DNA from: Deltaproteobacteria bacterium ADurb.Bin026 | GTDB lineage: Bacteria > Desulfobacterota > Syntrophorhabdia > Syntrophorhabdales > Syntrophorhabdaceae | DNA: 6,250 bases | NCBI GenBank assembly: GCA_002071245.1 | Contig: MWEV01000263.1 | Coordinates: 1 to 6,250, forward strand | Direction of reading: 5' to 3' | Part shown: one piece after another, positions 1 to 6,237 of the stretch | Numbering within the stretch: the first letter of the stretch is position 1 | Layout of the letters: every line of letters starts with the position of its first letter | Position numbers and translations under genes: made by a program | Notes under the pieces: generated by a model | Databases searched by the model: none | Told to the model about the DNA's origin: nothing | Seen by the model: only the letters and a program-made list of their open reading frames with translations

Positions 1-456
1 AAAAATGAATTCATAAAAGTTGATCTTGCAGACCCCTCCTGCAATAGTAAAAACCTTGTAGGGTATCGGGGTAAAGCCCGCAGTGAAAACAGCAAGAAAG
101 GCATTTTCATTATATTTACCTTGAACGAGTTCAAAAACCTTGACTGTAAAACCCGGTATATAATCGAAAAAAAATCTCGCAAAAGCACTAAATGACCCGT
201 CAGAACCATACCAGAGCAGGTACCCGATCAAATAACCAATGATACCACCCAGCACAGAACCGATGGAACATACAAAGGCATATCTGAAAGACCTTGCTGG
301 CACGGAAACGGCTAATGCTATCAAAAGTACATCCGGTGGAATAGGAAATGTAGAGCTTTCCGCCAATGCAAGAAGAAATAAGGCAGGCGTGCCGTAAGGG
401 GTGTGCGCCCAGTGAAGTACCCAATTATAAAGTCTGCGCATGATATTGTGTTTCAA
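1..456 (-). CDS. DedA/VTT-domain (YqaA-like) integral membrane protein, C-terminus cut by window edge
   Basis: The frame is open from the left edge, so the C-terminus is missing; 152 codons are visible. The translation is hydrophobic, with apparent membrane segments at about residues 22-50, 58-80 and 116-140. Two hallmarks of the DedA/VTT family are present: an acidic-proline segment, ALAESSTFPIPPDVLL (residues 30-45), and FTPIPYKVFTIAGG (128-141), which matches the second re-entrant motif. The overall pattern is closest to the YqaA-like branch. Family members sit in the inner membrane and are linked to lipid-carrier or phospholipid flipping and to envelope homeostasis; the substrate here cannot be told. 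I chose the TTG at 456-454 because AGGAGG ends six bases upstream of it. The in-frame ATG at 441-439 lies 21 bases from that site and has no other ribosome binding site. The gene is probably co-transcribed with the hydrolase upstream, 22 bases away. The family call is firm; the start is less so. Confidence 0.85.
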   Translation of the reverse strand, partial: MKHNIMRRLYNWVLHWAHTPYGTPALFLLALAESSTFPIPPDVLLIALAVSVPARSFRYAFVCSIGSVLGGIIGYLIGYLLWYGSDGSFSAFARFFFDYIPGFTVKVFELVQGKYNENAFLAVFTAGFTPIPYKVFTIAGGVCKINFYEFIF

Positions 457-462
457 GCATCT

Positions 463-468
463 CCTCCT
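463..468 (-). promoter_or_regulatory. Ribosome binding site of the DedA/YqaA-like gene
   Basis: The minus strand reads AGGAGG here, a perfect anti-16S match. It lies six bases before a TTG codon (456-454) in the frame of the membrane protein, but 21 bases before the first in-frame ATG (441-439). It also sits in the short gap after the hydrolase stop codon (481-479). The spacing favours TTG initiation. A different-frame ATG at 460-458 touches the site too closely to be its target. Confidence 0.7.
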
Positions 469-478
469 CTTACCAAAA

Positions 479-1087
479 CTAAATGTTTTCTTTGATGAAT
501 TCGGTTATTTCCTGGTCTTTTCCCCAATAAAAATGGTCAGTAGGGATAATCTTCAAATACTTTTCAACCACAGGAAATTCCCTATAAAATTTCAGAAGGG
601 CATCCAGCGGGGATATATCGTCATGTTCTCCACCAACAAAAAAAATCTTTTTATTGAACCTTTTTAACTCTGTCGTTTCATAAAAGGCAAAAGGGTATGC
701 TACAAGAAACATCGCAGATATATTGCCTATTCCCTGTGCCGCCCTGCTGCATATCCATGCACCAAAAGAATAACCGGCAAGCACAATAACAGCATTCTCA
801 TCAAGGTGTGATTTTAGAAATTCAACCGAGGCAACAAGGTCATCCACCTCGCCATTACCCTCATCGTAATATCCACCGCTTAAACCAACCCCTCTAAAGT
901 TAAATCTCAACGTGGTAAATCCCTTCGCAAAAAAACCCTGCTCTATAGCATCGACGACATTGTTATTCATACTACCGCCATAGAGAGGATGAGGGTGACA
1001 TATCACAACGCCTCTATCCCTTTTGTTTTCTCTCAGAACACCTTCAACGGTATACGCTGATTGTATGGAAACCCTTTTTATTGACAT
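479..1087 (-). CDS. Small alpha/beta hydrolase (COG2945-type), function unknown
   Basis: A complete 202-residue protein with an alpha/beta-hydrolase core. Visible landmarks are HPHPLYGGSMNNNVV (31-45), typical of the small COG2945-like hydrolases and forming the oxyanion region, then FNFRGVGLSGG (62-72), then the nucleophile elbow GYSFG (105-109) with Ser107. The likely acid is Asp156 or Asp157 in GGEHDDISP, and the likely catalytic base is His185 in PTDHFYWG. The triad therefore looks intact and the length is normal for this compact, lidless class. There is no signal peptide, so it should be cytoplasmic. The substrate is unknown; esterase or thioesterase-like activity is plausible by fold only. 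The ATG at 1087-1085 has only a weak upstream ribosome binding site. The gene is divergent from accD, with 50 bases between start codons, and lies 22 bases upstream of the DedA-like gene, with which it probably forms a leftward operon. Confidence 0.85.
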   Translation of the reverse strand: MSIKRVSIQSAYTVEGVLRENKRDRGVVICHPHPLYGGSMNNNVVDAIEQGFFAKGFTTLRFNFRGVGLSGGYYDEGNGEVDDLVASVEFLKSHLDENAVIVLAGYSFGAWICSRAAQGIGNISAMFLVAYPFAFYETTELKRFNKKIFFVGGEHDDISPLDALLKFYREFPVVEKYLKIIPTDHFYWGKDQEITEFIKENI

Positions 1088-1109
1088 GGTATACTTATTC
1101 TGATATTTT
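1081..1109 (+). promoter_or_regulatory. Strong sigma70-type promoter of the accD-folC-lptD operon
   Basis: TTGACA at 1081-1086 is a perfect -35 box. After exactly 17 bases comes TATTTT at 1104-1109, a 4/6 match to the -10 box, preceded by TG at 1101-1102, which makes an extended -10 (TGATATTTT). The predicted start of transcription is near 1116, giving a leader of about 22 bases before the accD ATG at 1138. The -35 box covers the start codon and second codon of the divergent hydrolase. The match is by eye, but the combination of perfect -35, ideal spacing and correct position is unlikely by chance. Confidence 0.7.
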
Positions 1110-1125
1110 TCTACCTAAATTTCAA
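1097..1125 (-). promoter_or_regulatory. Candidate promoter of the hydrolase/DedA-like pair
   Basis: Reading the minus strand, TTGAAA (1125-1120, 5/6 match to -35) is followed after 17 bases by CAGAAT (1102-1097, 4/6 match to -10). Transcription would start near 1090, only a few bases before the hydrolase ATG at 1087, so the message would be almost leaderless. That would agree with the lack of a clear ribosome binding site there. The region is AT-rich, so a chance match is quite possible. If real, it overlaps the opposing accD promoter completely. Confidence 0.3.
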
Positions 1126-1137
1126 GAGAGAAACAAT

Positions 1138-2001
1138 ATGTCAATTTTTAAAAAGAAAGATAAAGAGATAAAACCACATAAAGAGATAGACATACAGAAG
1201 GAAATAAAGCAGGTAAAAAAAAACGAATCCTTATGGATAAAATGCAGCTCATGCCAGGAACTTCTTTACAGAAAAGCGGTCGAAAGAAACCATCATGTCT
1301 GTCTCAAATGCTCATATCATTTTCCCATAAACGTTGAAAAAAGGATAAGTATCACGTTTGACAAAGGCTCGTTCAATGAACTGTTTAATGACATCGAACC
1401 CGTCGATTTTCTGAAATTCAAGGATACATCCTCCTATAAAACAAGACTCGAAGAGGCGCAGGCATCTACACAAAAGAAAGATGCCATGATATGCGGCAGG
1501 GCATCTATAAACGGTATTGAAGTTGTATCTGCAATATTTGATTTCTCCTTTATGGGCGGCAGCCTTGGTTCAGTGGTAGGGGAAAAGATCACGAGAACAC
1601 TCGAAGAGGGCGCAAATACAAAAACACCCACAATTGTCTTTTGCTCATCAGGTGGAGCACGTATGCAGGAGGGTATAATATCCCTCATGCAGATGTCAAA
1701 GGTATCAGGTGCTATTTACCGTCTGAAATCAAAAAACATTCCTTATATAACAGTGCTTACAGACCCTACACTCGGAGGCGTAACCGCAAGTATGGGCATG
1801 CTCGGAGATATCATTATAGCGGAACCAAAGGCGATGATAGGTTTTGCCGGTCCTCGGGTAATAAAGGAAACAATAAAAGAAGAGCTTCCACAAGGTTTTC
1901 AAAGGTCGGAATACCTGTTCGAACATGGTATGATTGATATAATCGTATCCAGAAAAGACCTCAAACAACTCCTCCATCGTATATTGCGCCTGATAATATG
2001 A
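1138..2001 (+). CDS. accD: Acetyl-CoA carboxylase carboxyltransferase, beta subunit
   Basis: This subunit, with AccA, transfers the carboxyl group from carboxybiotin to acetyl-CoA, making malonyl-CoA for fatty acid synthesis in the cytoplasm. The protein has 287 residues, close to the E. coli length of about 304. A lysine-rich N-terminal tail is followed by the zinc ribbon of AccD: Cys36, Cys39, Cys55 and Cys58 (C-X2-C-X15-C-X2-C). The crotonase-fold core contains MGGSLGSVVGEK (139-150), CSSGGARMQEG (169-179), which supplies oxyanion-hole glycines, TDPTLGGVTASMGMLGD (208-224) and GFAGPRVI (235-242). I chose the ATG at 1138, with a purine-rich GAGAG seven bases upstream. A longer in-frame extension back to a TTG at 1081 would run through the promoter and adds residues absent from the family. 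No accA is in the window. The stop codon overlaps the folC start as ATGA, so the two are probably translationally coupled. Confidence 0.97.
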   Translation: MSIFKKKDKEIKPHKEIDIQKEIKQVKKNESLWIKCSSCQELLYRKAVERNHHVCLKCSYHFPINVEKRISITFDKGSFNELFNDIEPVDFLKFKDTSSYKTRLEEAQASTQKKDAMICGRASINGIEVVSAIFDFSFMGGSLGSVVGEKITRTLEEGANTKTPTIVFCSSGGARMQEGIISLMQMSKVSGAIYRLKSKNIPYITVLTDPTLGGVTASMGMLGDIIIAEPKAMIGFAGPRVIKETIKEELPQGFQRSEYLFEHGMIDIIVSRKDLKQLLHRILRLII

Positions 2002-3326
2002 GTATATTCAACGATACCCTGAGGTATCTTTTTAGCCTCGAAAAATTTGGTATCGTATTTGGGCTTGAAAACATAAGGTGGATACTCGATCTGTTGGGCA
2101 ACCCTCAAAAAGAACTTAAATGCGTTCATATCGCCGGGACGAACGGCAAGGGCTCTGTAGCTTCAATGCTCTCACACATAATAAAAGATAGTGGATATCG
2201 TGTAGGGAAATACACATCCCCTCATCTTGTGTCCTTCACGGAGCGCATCACCATTGATGAGAAAGAAATTACAGAAGAAGAGGTTGTTGAACTAACCGCA
2301 TTTATCAGAAAAAGGATAGAGCAGAAAGACAATAAACGGTTTTTTACATTTTTTGATTTCACAACCTCCATTGCATTTGAATATTTTTTTCGTGAAAAAA
2401 TCGATATAGCGCTTATTGAGGTTGGCATGGGTGGCAGACTCGATTCAACAAATATAATTTCACCTGTTGCCTGTGTTATCACAAATATAAGTCTTGACCA
2501 CACAGAGCAGCTCGGTGATAATATCATTGATATTGCTTATGAAAAGGCCGGCATTATAAAGGATGGCGTACCGGTTATAACGGGCGCAGACCGCGACGCA
2601 CTTACGGTTATCGAAAGGGTTGCAAACATAAAAAAAAGCCCCCTCTTTTCGATTGGGAAAGATTTTTGGATAAACAAAAAGGCTGATGGCGTGATGGACT
2701 ACAATGGCTTAAAAAGACAGCTTAAAGATATCAAAGTAAATCTTGCAGGAGACCACCAACTTGTCAATGCAGCGATTGCACTATGTGTATCAGAGGTCAT
2801 CTCAGAACTGGGTTTTGCTTTGGAGGAGACATCTATACGAAAAGGCTTATCAGGTGTAACATGGCACGGAAGACTCGAAATTGTTAAAGAAAACCCTGTC
2901 GTCATCCTTGACGGTGCACATAACTGTGAAGGCATACACACATTGACTCAATATTTTACCTCGCATTACACGGAAAAAAGAAAGATATTGATTTTCGGGG
3001 TCATGAAGGATAAGGCATACAAAGAGATGCTTGAAGAGATTCTTCATCTTATAGACACGGTAATATTTACAAAACCCAACACCGAAAGGGCGCTTCCCCT
3101 CGAAGCACTAAACGCATTCATATATTCATACAATTTAAGGGATTCAACAAAAAACAGCGACCCAATCGCTGAACCAATAAACCACACAAATGTTTTTTAC
3201 ACTCAGGATGTAAAAGCTGCATTAGAAAAGGCAAAAGCGATCGCGGATAACAATGACTTGATTTTAATAACCGGTTCGTTATACACAATAGGTGAGGCAA
3301 GACAGATTATCGATGAAATATTCTAG
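1998..3326 (+). CDS. folC: Folylpolyglutamate synthase / dihydrofolate synthase
   Basis: A Mur-ligase-family enzyme that adds glutamate to folates and, in bifunctional members, joins dihydropteroate to the first glutamate; both steps use ATP in the cytoplasm. At 442 residues it has the normal length. Motifs in order: P-loop HIAGTNGKGSVASML (44-58), SPHLVSFTERI (74-84), EVGMGGRLDSTN (141-152), ITNISLDHTEQLG (161-173) with the metal-site histidine, AYEKAGIIK (180-188) with the lysine that is carbamylated in this family (Lys183), HGRLEI (290-295), ILDGAHN (303-309) joining the C-terminal domain, and TGSLYTIGEAR (425-435). The sequence alone does not settle whether both activities are present. 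It starts inside the accD stop (ATGA at 1998-2001) and lacks a strong ribosome binding site, which fits coupled translation. The accD-folC order is widely conserved. Its last 14 bases overlap lptD. Confidence 0.96.
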   Translation: MSIFNDTLRYLFSLEKFGIVFGLENIRWILDLLGNPQKELKCVHIAGTNGKGSVASMLSHIIKDSGYRVGKYTSPHLVSFTERITIDEKEITEEEVVELTAFIRKRIEQKDNKRFFTFFDFTTSIAFEYFFREKIDIALIEVGMGGRLDSTNIISPVACVITNISLDHTEQLGDNIIDIAYEKAGIIKDGVPVITGADRDALTVIERVANIKKSPLFSIGKDFWINKKADGVMDYNGLKRQLKDIKVNLAGDHQLVNAAIALCVSEVISELGFALEETSIRKGLSGVTWHGRLEIVKENPVVILDGAHNCEGIHTLTQYFTSHYTEKRKILIFGVMKDKAYKEMLEEILHLIDTVIFTKPNTERALPLEALNAFIYSYNLRDSTKNSDPIAEPINHTNVFYTQDVKAALEKAKAIADNNDLILITGSLYTIGEARQIIDEIF

Positions 3327-5358
3327 TATATGTTTATTTTTATGTGTTGTCATTTTTTCGCCGTTTGCTGTTTATGCGGCAAAACTCCTTGAATATAAAC
3401 CATCCCTTACAAACCAGGTCGATATATCTGCTCGCTACCTTGAACATAAAAAAGAACAAAATGTGTACATTGCAAAAGGTGATGTTGATATAAAGGAAGG
3501 GGCACGCATATTAAACGCCGACTCTCTGGTATACGACGACAATTCGAAGGAGATCTTCGCCGAAGGCAACATTCTATTGCAAGATGAAGGGGACGTTATA
3601 GAATGCGAAAAGTTATACCTAAACCTTGTCACCAAAACAGGCACGATTGAAAAAGGAAAAATATTTGTTAAAAAGGGTGGGTTCCAGATTGCGGGCGAGC
3701 ATATAAACAAGGTTGGGGAATCCCAATATAAAATAAAAAACGGAGAGATAACGACATGCGAGGGCGAAAGACCTGCATGGAAATTCCTTGCCAATGATAT
3801 TGATGTAACGATCGAGGGATATGCAAAGACAAAAGGTGCAAAATTTAAGATACTGAATACCACTGTCTTCTATTTGCCATGGGGAATATTCCCTGTCAAG
3901 ACTGAAAGGCAGTCTGGACTGCTTATGCCTACCTTCGCCCTCTCGAGCAGGGATGGAACCAAACTCAAAACCTCTTATTTCTGGGCAATCTCTAAAGACA
4001 AGGACGCCACATTCTATCTTGATTACATTGGCGATCGCGGTATCAAACCTGGGGCAGAATTCCGTTATGCCCTCGCCGAAACATTTAAAGGCACATTATA
4101 TTCGACAATCGTAAGTGATAGAAAATACGACAGAACACGTTACCAGATAAAGGCAACACACGACCAGGTAATGTGGAAAGACTTGACCCTAAAGATCAAA
4201 ACCAACTATGTATCAGACGTCGACTACATGAAGGACTTTGGCGATACGACTACGGAGAGAAGCGAAAACCTTATAAAGTCAACGGCGTATCTTGAAAAAC
4301 CCCTCCCAAAATCGCTTTTGACTATAGAGGGTTCATACTTCAAAAATCTAACCCACAAAAACAATGACTATGTATTTCAGTATCTGCCTTCCATCTCTTT
4401 CTTCACAGAGTATCTGCCCATACTAAAAGAAAGATTCTATACGGACATCTATGCGGGTCTTACGAGTTTCAGAAGGGCTGAGGGGGCAAATTACACACGT
4501 TTCAGCCTTGAGCCAAGACTCAGGATGCCGCTTTCATGGCAAGGGATAAATTTTCTTATTAACGGCACACTTTACGAAACAGGCTATACTATATCAAAAT
4601 CTGACACAGCGAACAACAGCACAGAGGTCCGTCAAACAGCCAAGATAGAAGGAGATGCAAACGTCCAGTTCTTAAGGAATTATACCACTGAATTCTTAAA
4701 TATAGGCGAAATACAGAGTATCGTAAAACCACAGCTAACCTATATATACATTCCGAATACATCATTCAGCGGTATTCCCAACATTGACCCTTATGACAGG
4801 ATGTACAACACTAACGTCATTACTTATTCGTTACACCACTATCTAAATACGATGTCAGATCAAAAATTCAGAGAACTTTCTTTATTTGAAATAGCACAAA
4901 CATATGGCATTTCGGGTAACCTCGAGCCTTCAACCCTATACGACGGCTCTGGAAGCAGATTTTCAAATATAAAGACAAAACTTACGCTGTACCCGATTGA
5001 TAATTTCAGCTATACAAACGAAAGCACAATAAATACAAGCGGCAATGGCATCGCTGTGATGAGAAACAGCTTAAACCATAAATACTCTAACCTCTATTGG
5101 GTAAACCTATCCCATTATTACACCAGCAGTTTGTCTAATGAACTCTTTTCAGATATAGGGGGATTTTATAAACCTTTTGAGGGTAAATACCAGATTAGAT
5201 ACTCATTCAAGGATGGTACATGGATCGATACGATGTACCAACTTACGTATCGCCCTGACTGCTGGGCTTTAACGCTTGCCCTCATCCAGTCGACAAGACC
5301 AAGAGACACAACGTTCAGACTTTCTCTTGACTTGGCAGGGATTACAAGCATGCAGTAA
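3313..5358 (+). CDS. lptD: LPS-assembly outer-membrane protein LptD
   Basis: LptD is the beta-barrel that, with the lipoprotein LptE as plug, inserts lipopolysaccharide into the outer leaflet of the outer membrane. The 681-residue precursor starts with a signal peptide (two N-terminal residues with Lys2, hydrophobic core, likely cleavage after VYA at 20-22). Next is the OstA/LptA-like beta-jellyroll (about 35-150), with repeated strands such as YIAKGDVDI, IFAEGNILLQ and IFVKKGGFQI. The LptD barrel follows, with the family signature around PWGIFPVKTERQSGLLMPTF (189-208), YIGDRGIKPGAEFRY (238-252) and the C-terminal YRPDCWAL (646-653). Cysteines of the mature protein are 98, 149 (ITTCEGERPAW) and 650. 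I chose the ATG at 3313: it begins the signal peptide and overlaps folC by 14 bases; the upstream in-frame GTG at 3292 would add seven mostly charged residues. It is somewhat shorter than E. coli LptD (about 780). It is last in the accD-folC-lptD operon. Confidence 0.95.
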   Translation: MKYSSICLFLCVVIFSPFAVYAAKLLEYKPSLTNQVDISARYLEHKKEQNVYIAKGDVDIKEGARILNADSLVYDDNSKEIFAEGNILLQDEGDVIECEKLYLNLVTKTGTIEKGKIFVKKGGFQIAGEHINKVGESQYKIKNGEITTCEGERPAWKFLANDIDVTIEGYAKTKGAKFKILNTTVFYLPWGIFPVKTERQSGLLMPTFALSSRDGTKLKTSYFWAISKDKDATFYLDYIGDRGIKPGAEFRYALAETFKGTLYSTIVSDRKYDRTRYQIKATHDQVMWKDLTLKIKTNYVSDVDYMKDFGDTTTERSENLIKSTAYLEKPLPKSLLTIEGSYFKNLTHKNNDYVFQYLPSISFFTEYLPILKERFYTDIYAGLTSFRRAEGANYTRFSLEPRLRMPLSWQGINFLINGTLYETGYTISKSDTANNSTEVRQTAKIEGDANVQFLRNYTTEFLNIGEIQSIVKPQLTYIYIPNTSFSGIPNIDPYDRMYNTNVITYSLHHYLNTMSDQKFRELSLFEIAQTYGISGNLEPSTLYDGSGSRFSNIKTKLTLYPIDNFSYTNESTINTSGNGIAVMRNSLNHKYSNLYWVNLSHYYTSSLSNELFSDIGGFYKPFEGKYQIRYSFKDGTWIDTMYQLTYRPDCWALTLALIQSTRPRDTTFRLSLDLAGITSMQ

Positions 5359-5367
5359 CAGGTTGTG

Positions 5368-5396
5368 TTGTGGATAAATTATCTATGTGCTATGTT
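5368..5396 (+). promoter_or_regulatory. Weak candidate promoter of the nucleotidylyltransferase gene
   Basis: TTGTGG (5368-5373, only the TTG half matches -35) is followed after 17 bases by TATGTT (5391-5396, 4/6 match to -10), preceded by TG at 5388-5389 to give an extended -10. The leader to the GTG start would be about 100 bases. The surrounding DNA is so AT-rich that such matches are easy to find, and readthrough from lptD is equally possible. Confidence 0.25.
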
Positions 5397-5491
5397 TGTT
5401 AATGTGATTTTTTTAGATTATTGGAAAAAACTTATTCGCTTTAAAAAGATATATAAGAAGAACTATAACTTATCAGCCATGGGCTAACATA

Positions 5492-5497
5492 AGGAGG
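5492..5497 (+). promoter_or_regulatory. Ribosome binding site fixing the GTG start of the nucleotidylyltransferase gene
   Basis: AGGAGG (within AAGGAGGG) lies eight bases upstream of the GTG at 5506-5508. This is ideal spacing and settles the start codon, because the translation from that GTG begins directly with the family N-terminus MKGIILAGG. Confidence 0.85.
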
Positions 5498-5505
5498 GTG
5501 TTTCC

Positions 5506-6237
5506 GTGAAAGGTATAATACTAGCTGGAGGTTTAGGGACGAGGCTTAACCCGCTTACAAAGATAACCAATAAACATCTGCTGCCTATATACGATAAACC
5601 CATGATATATTACCCTATCCAAACCCTTGTAAATGCAGGGATAAAGGATATCATGGTGGTGACTGGTGGCAATTACGCAGGGGATTTCTTAAGACTGCTC
5701 GGAAATGGGAGGGAATTCGGTCTTTCGCACATACACTACGCATATCAGGAAGGCGAAGGAGGTATCGCTGAAGCGCTTTCTCTTGCTGCATGGTTTGCTG
5801 AAGGCGAAAAGATATGCGTTGTTCTCGGTGATAATATTATCGAAAAAAATATCATCAAAGCTGTAAAAGACTTTGAAATGCAGAAAAATGGTGCAAAAAT
5901 CCTATTAAAAGAGGTACCTGACCCAGAAAGGTTCGGTGTTGCAGAGATAACTAATGGAAAGCTCAGAAGCATTGAGGAAAAACCAAAGGCACCAAAGAGC
6001 AATCTCGCTGTTATCGGTATATATCTATACGATGACAGGGTTTTTGATTTTATAAAAGGCATAAAGCCATCCGATAGAGGTGAGTTGGAGATTACAGACG
6101 TTAACAACGCTTACTTGAAAGACGGCACAATGACATGGGAGACACTTAATGGATGGTGGACAGACGCCGGTACATTCGAGTCACTTCTGCGTGCAAGTAT
6201 CCTTGTTTCTCAGACAGGGGCAAACAACATAAGTTGA
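5506..6237 (+). CDS. RmlA-type sugar-1-phosphate nucleotidylyltransferase (short form; probably glucose-1-phosphate thymidylyltransferase)
   Basis: The enzyme joins a nucleoside triphosphate to a sugar-1-phosphate, giving an NDP-sugar; the closest well-known relative, RmlA, makes dTDP-glucose for the dTDP-rhamnose pathway. Landmarks: nucleotide-binding loop LAGGLGTRLNPLT (6-18), LLPIYDKPMIYYP (25-37), GEGGIAEAL (83-91), metal-binding GDN with Asp109 (108-110), the PERFGVAEI stretch (140-148), EEKP (157-160), GELEITDVN (192-200) and the second metal aspartate in WWTDAGT (217-223, Asp220). The catalytic core is therefore complete. At 243 residues it lacks the roughly 45-residue C-terminal helical part of classical RmlA (about 290), so it belongs to the short class, and nucleotide and sugar specificity are uncertain. 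For that reason I give no gene symbol. It starts at GTG with an excellent ribosome binding site. Next to lptD it may open a surface-polysaccharide cluster running beyond the window. Confidence 0.85.
   Translation: MKGIILAGGLGTRLNPLTKITNKHLLPIYDKPMIYYPIQTLVNAGIKDIMVVTGGNYAGDFLRLLGNGREFGLSHIHYAYQEGEGGIAEALSLAAWFAEGEKICVVLGDNIIEKNIIKAVKDFEMQKNGAKILLKEVPDPERFGVAEITNGKLRSIEEKPKAPKSNLAVIGIYLYDDRVFDFIKGIKPSDRGELEITDVNNAYLKDGTMTWETLNGWWTDAGTFESLLRASILVSQTGANNIS

Larger units (their letters stand above)
5359..5505. other. AT-rich intergenic region between lptD and the nucleotidylyltransferase gene
   Basis: These 147 bases hold no credible gene. There is a seven-T run at 5408-5414 and a six-A run at 5425-5430, but no GC-rich hairpin before the T run, so I cannot call an intrinsic terminator for the lptD operon. 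A short inverted repeat, AGCC-ATG-GGCT (5475-5485), lies just before the ribosome binding site of the next gene; the stem is only four pairs. The gap presumably separates two transcription units, or at least carries a new promoter. Confidence 0.6.

Noticed and set aside
440..667. A 75-codon plus-strand reading frame over the start of the membrane protein and the end of the hydrolase
   Set aside because: It lies antisense to two well-supported genes, resembles no family, and has no ribosome binding site.
1089..1094. GTATAC palindrome in the divergent promoter region, a possible operator
   Set aside because: Six bases in AT-rich DNA is not significant, and I see no flanking symmetry or second copy.
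3435..3863. A 142-codon minus-strand reading frame inside lptD
   Set aside because: It is antisense to the clear OstA-like domain of LptD and its low-complexity hydrophobic translation looks like a shadow frame.
5408..5430. T run followed by an A run, a possible bidirectional terminator after lptD
   Set aside because: The only possible stem is made of A-T pairs and no GC-rich hairpin precedes the T run; too weak to call.
5475..5485. AGCC-ATG-GGCT inverted repeat before the ribosome binding site, also containing a two-codon frame ATG GGC TAA
   Set aside because: A four-pair stem and a two-codon frame are expected by chance; no evidence of attenuation.
5745..6107. A 120-codon minus-strand reading frame inside the nucleotidylyltransferase gene
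   Set aside because: It is fully antisense to conserved catalytic motifs and has no recognisable features of its own.
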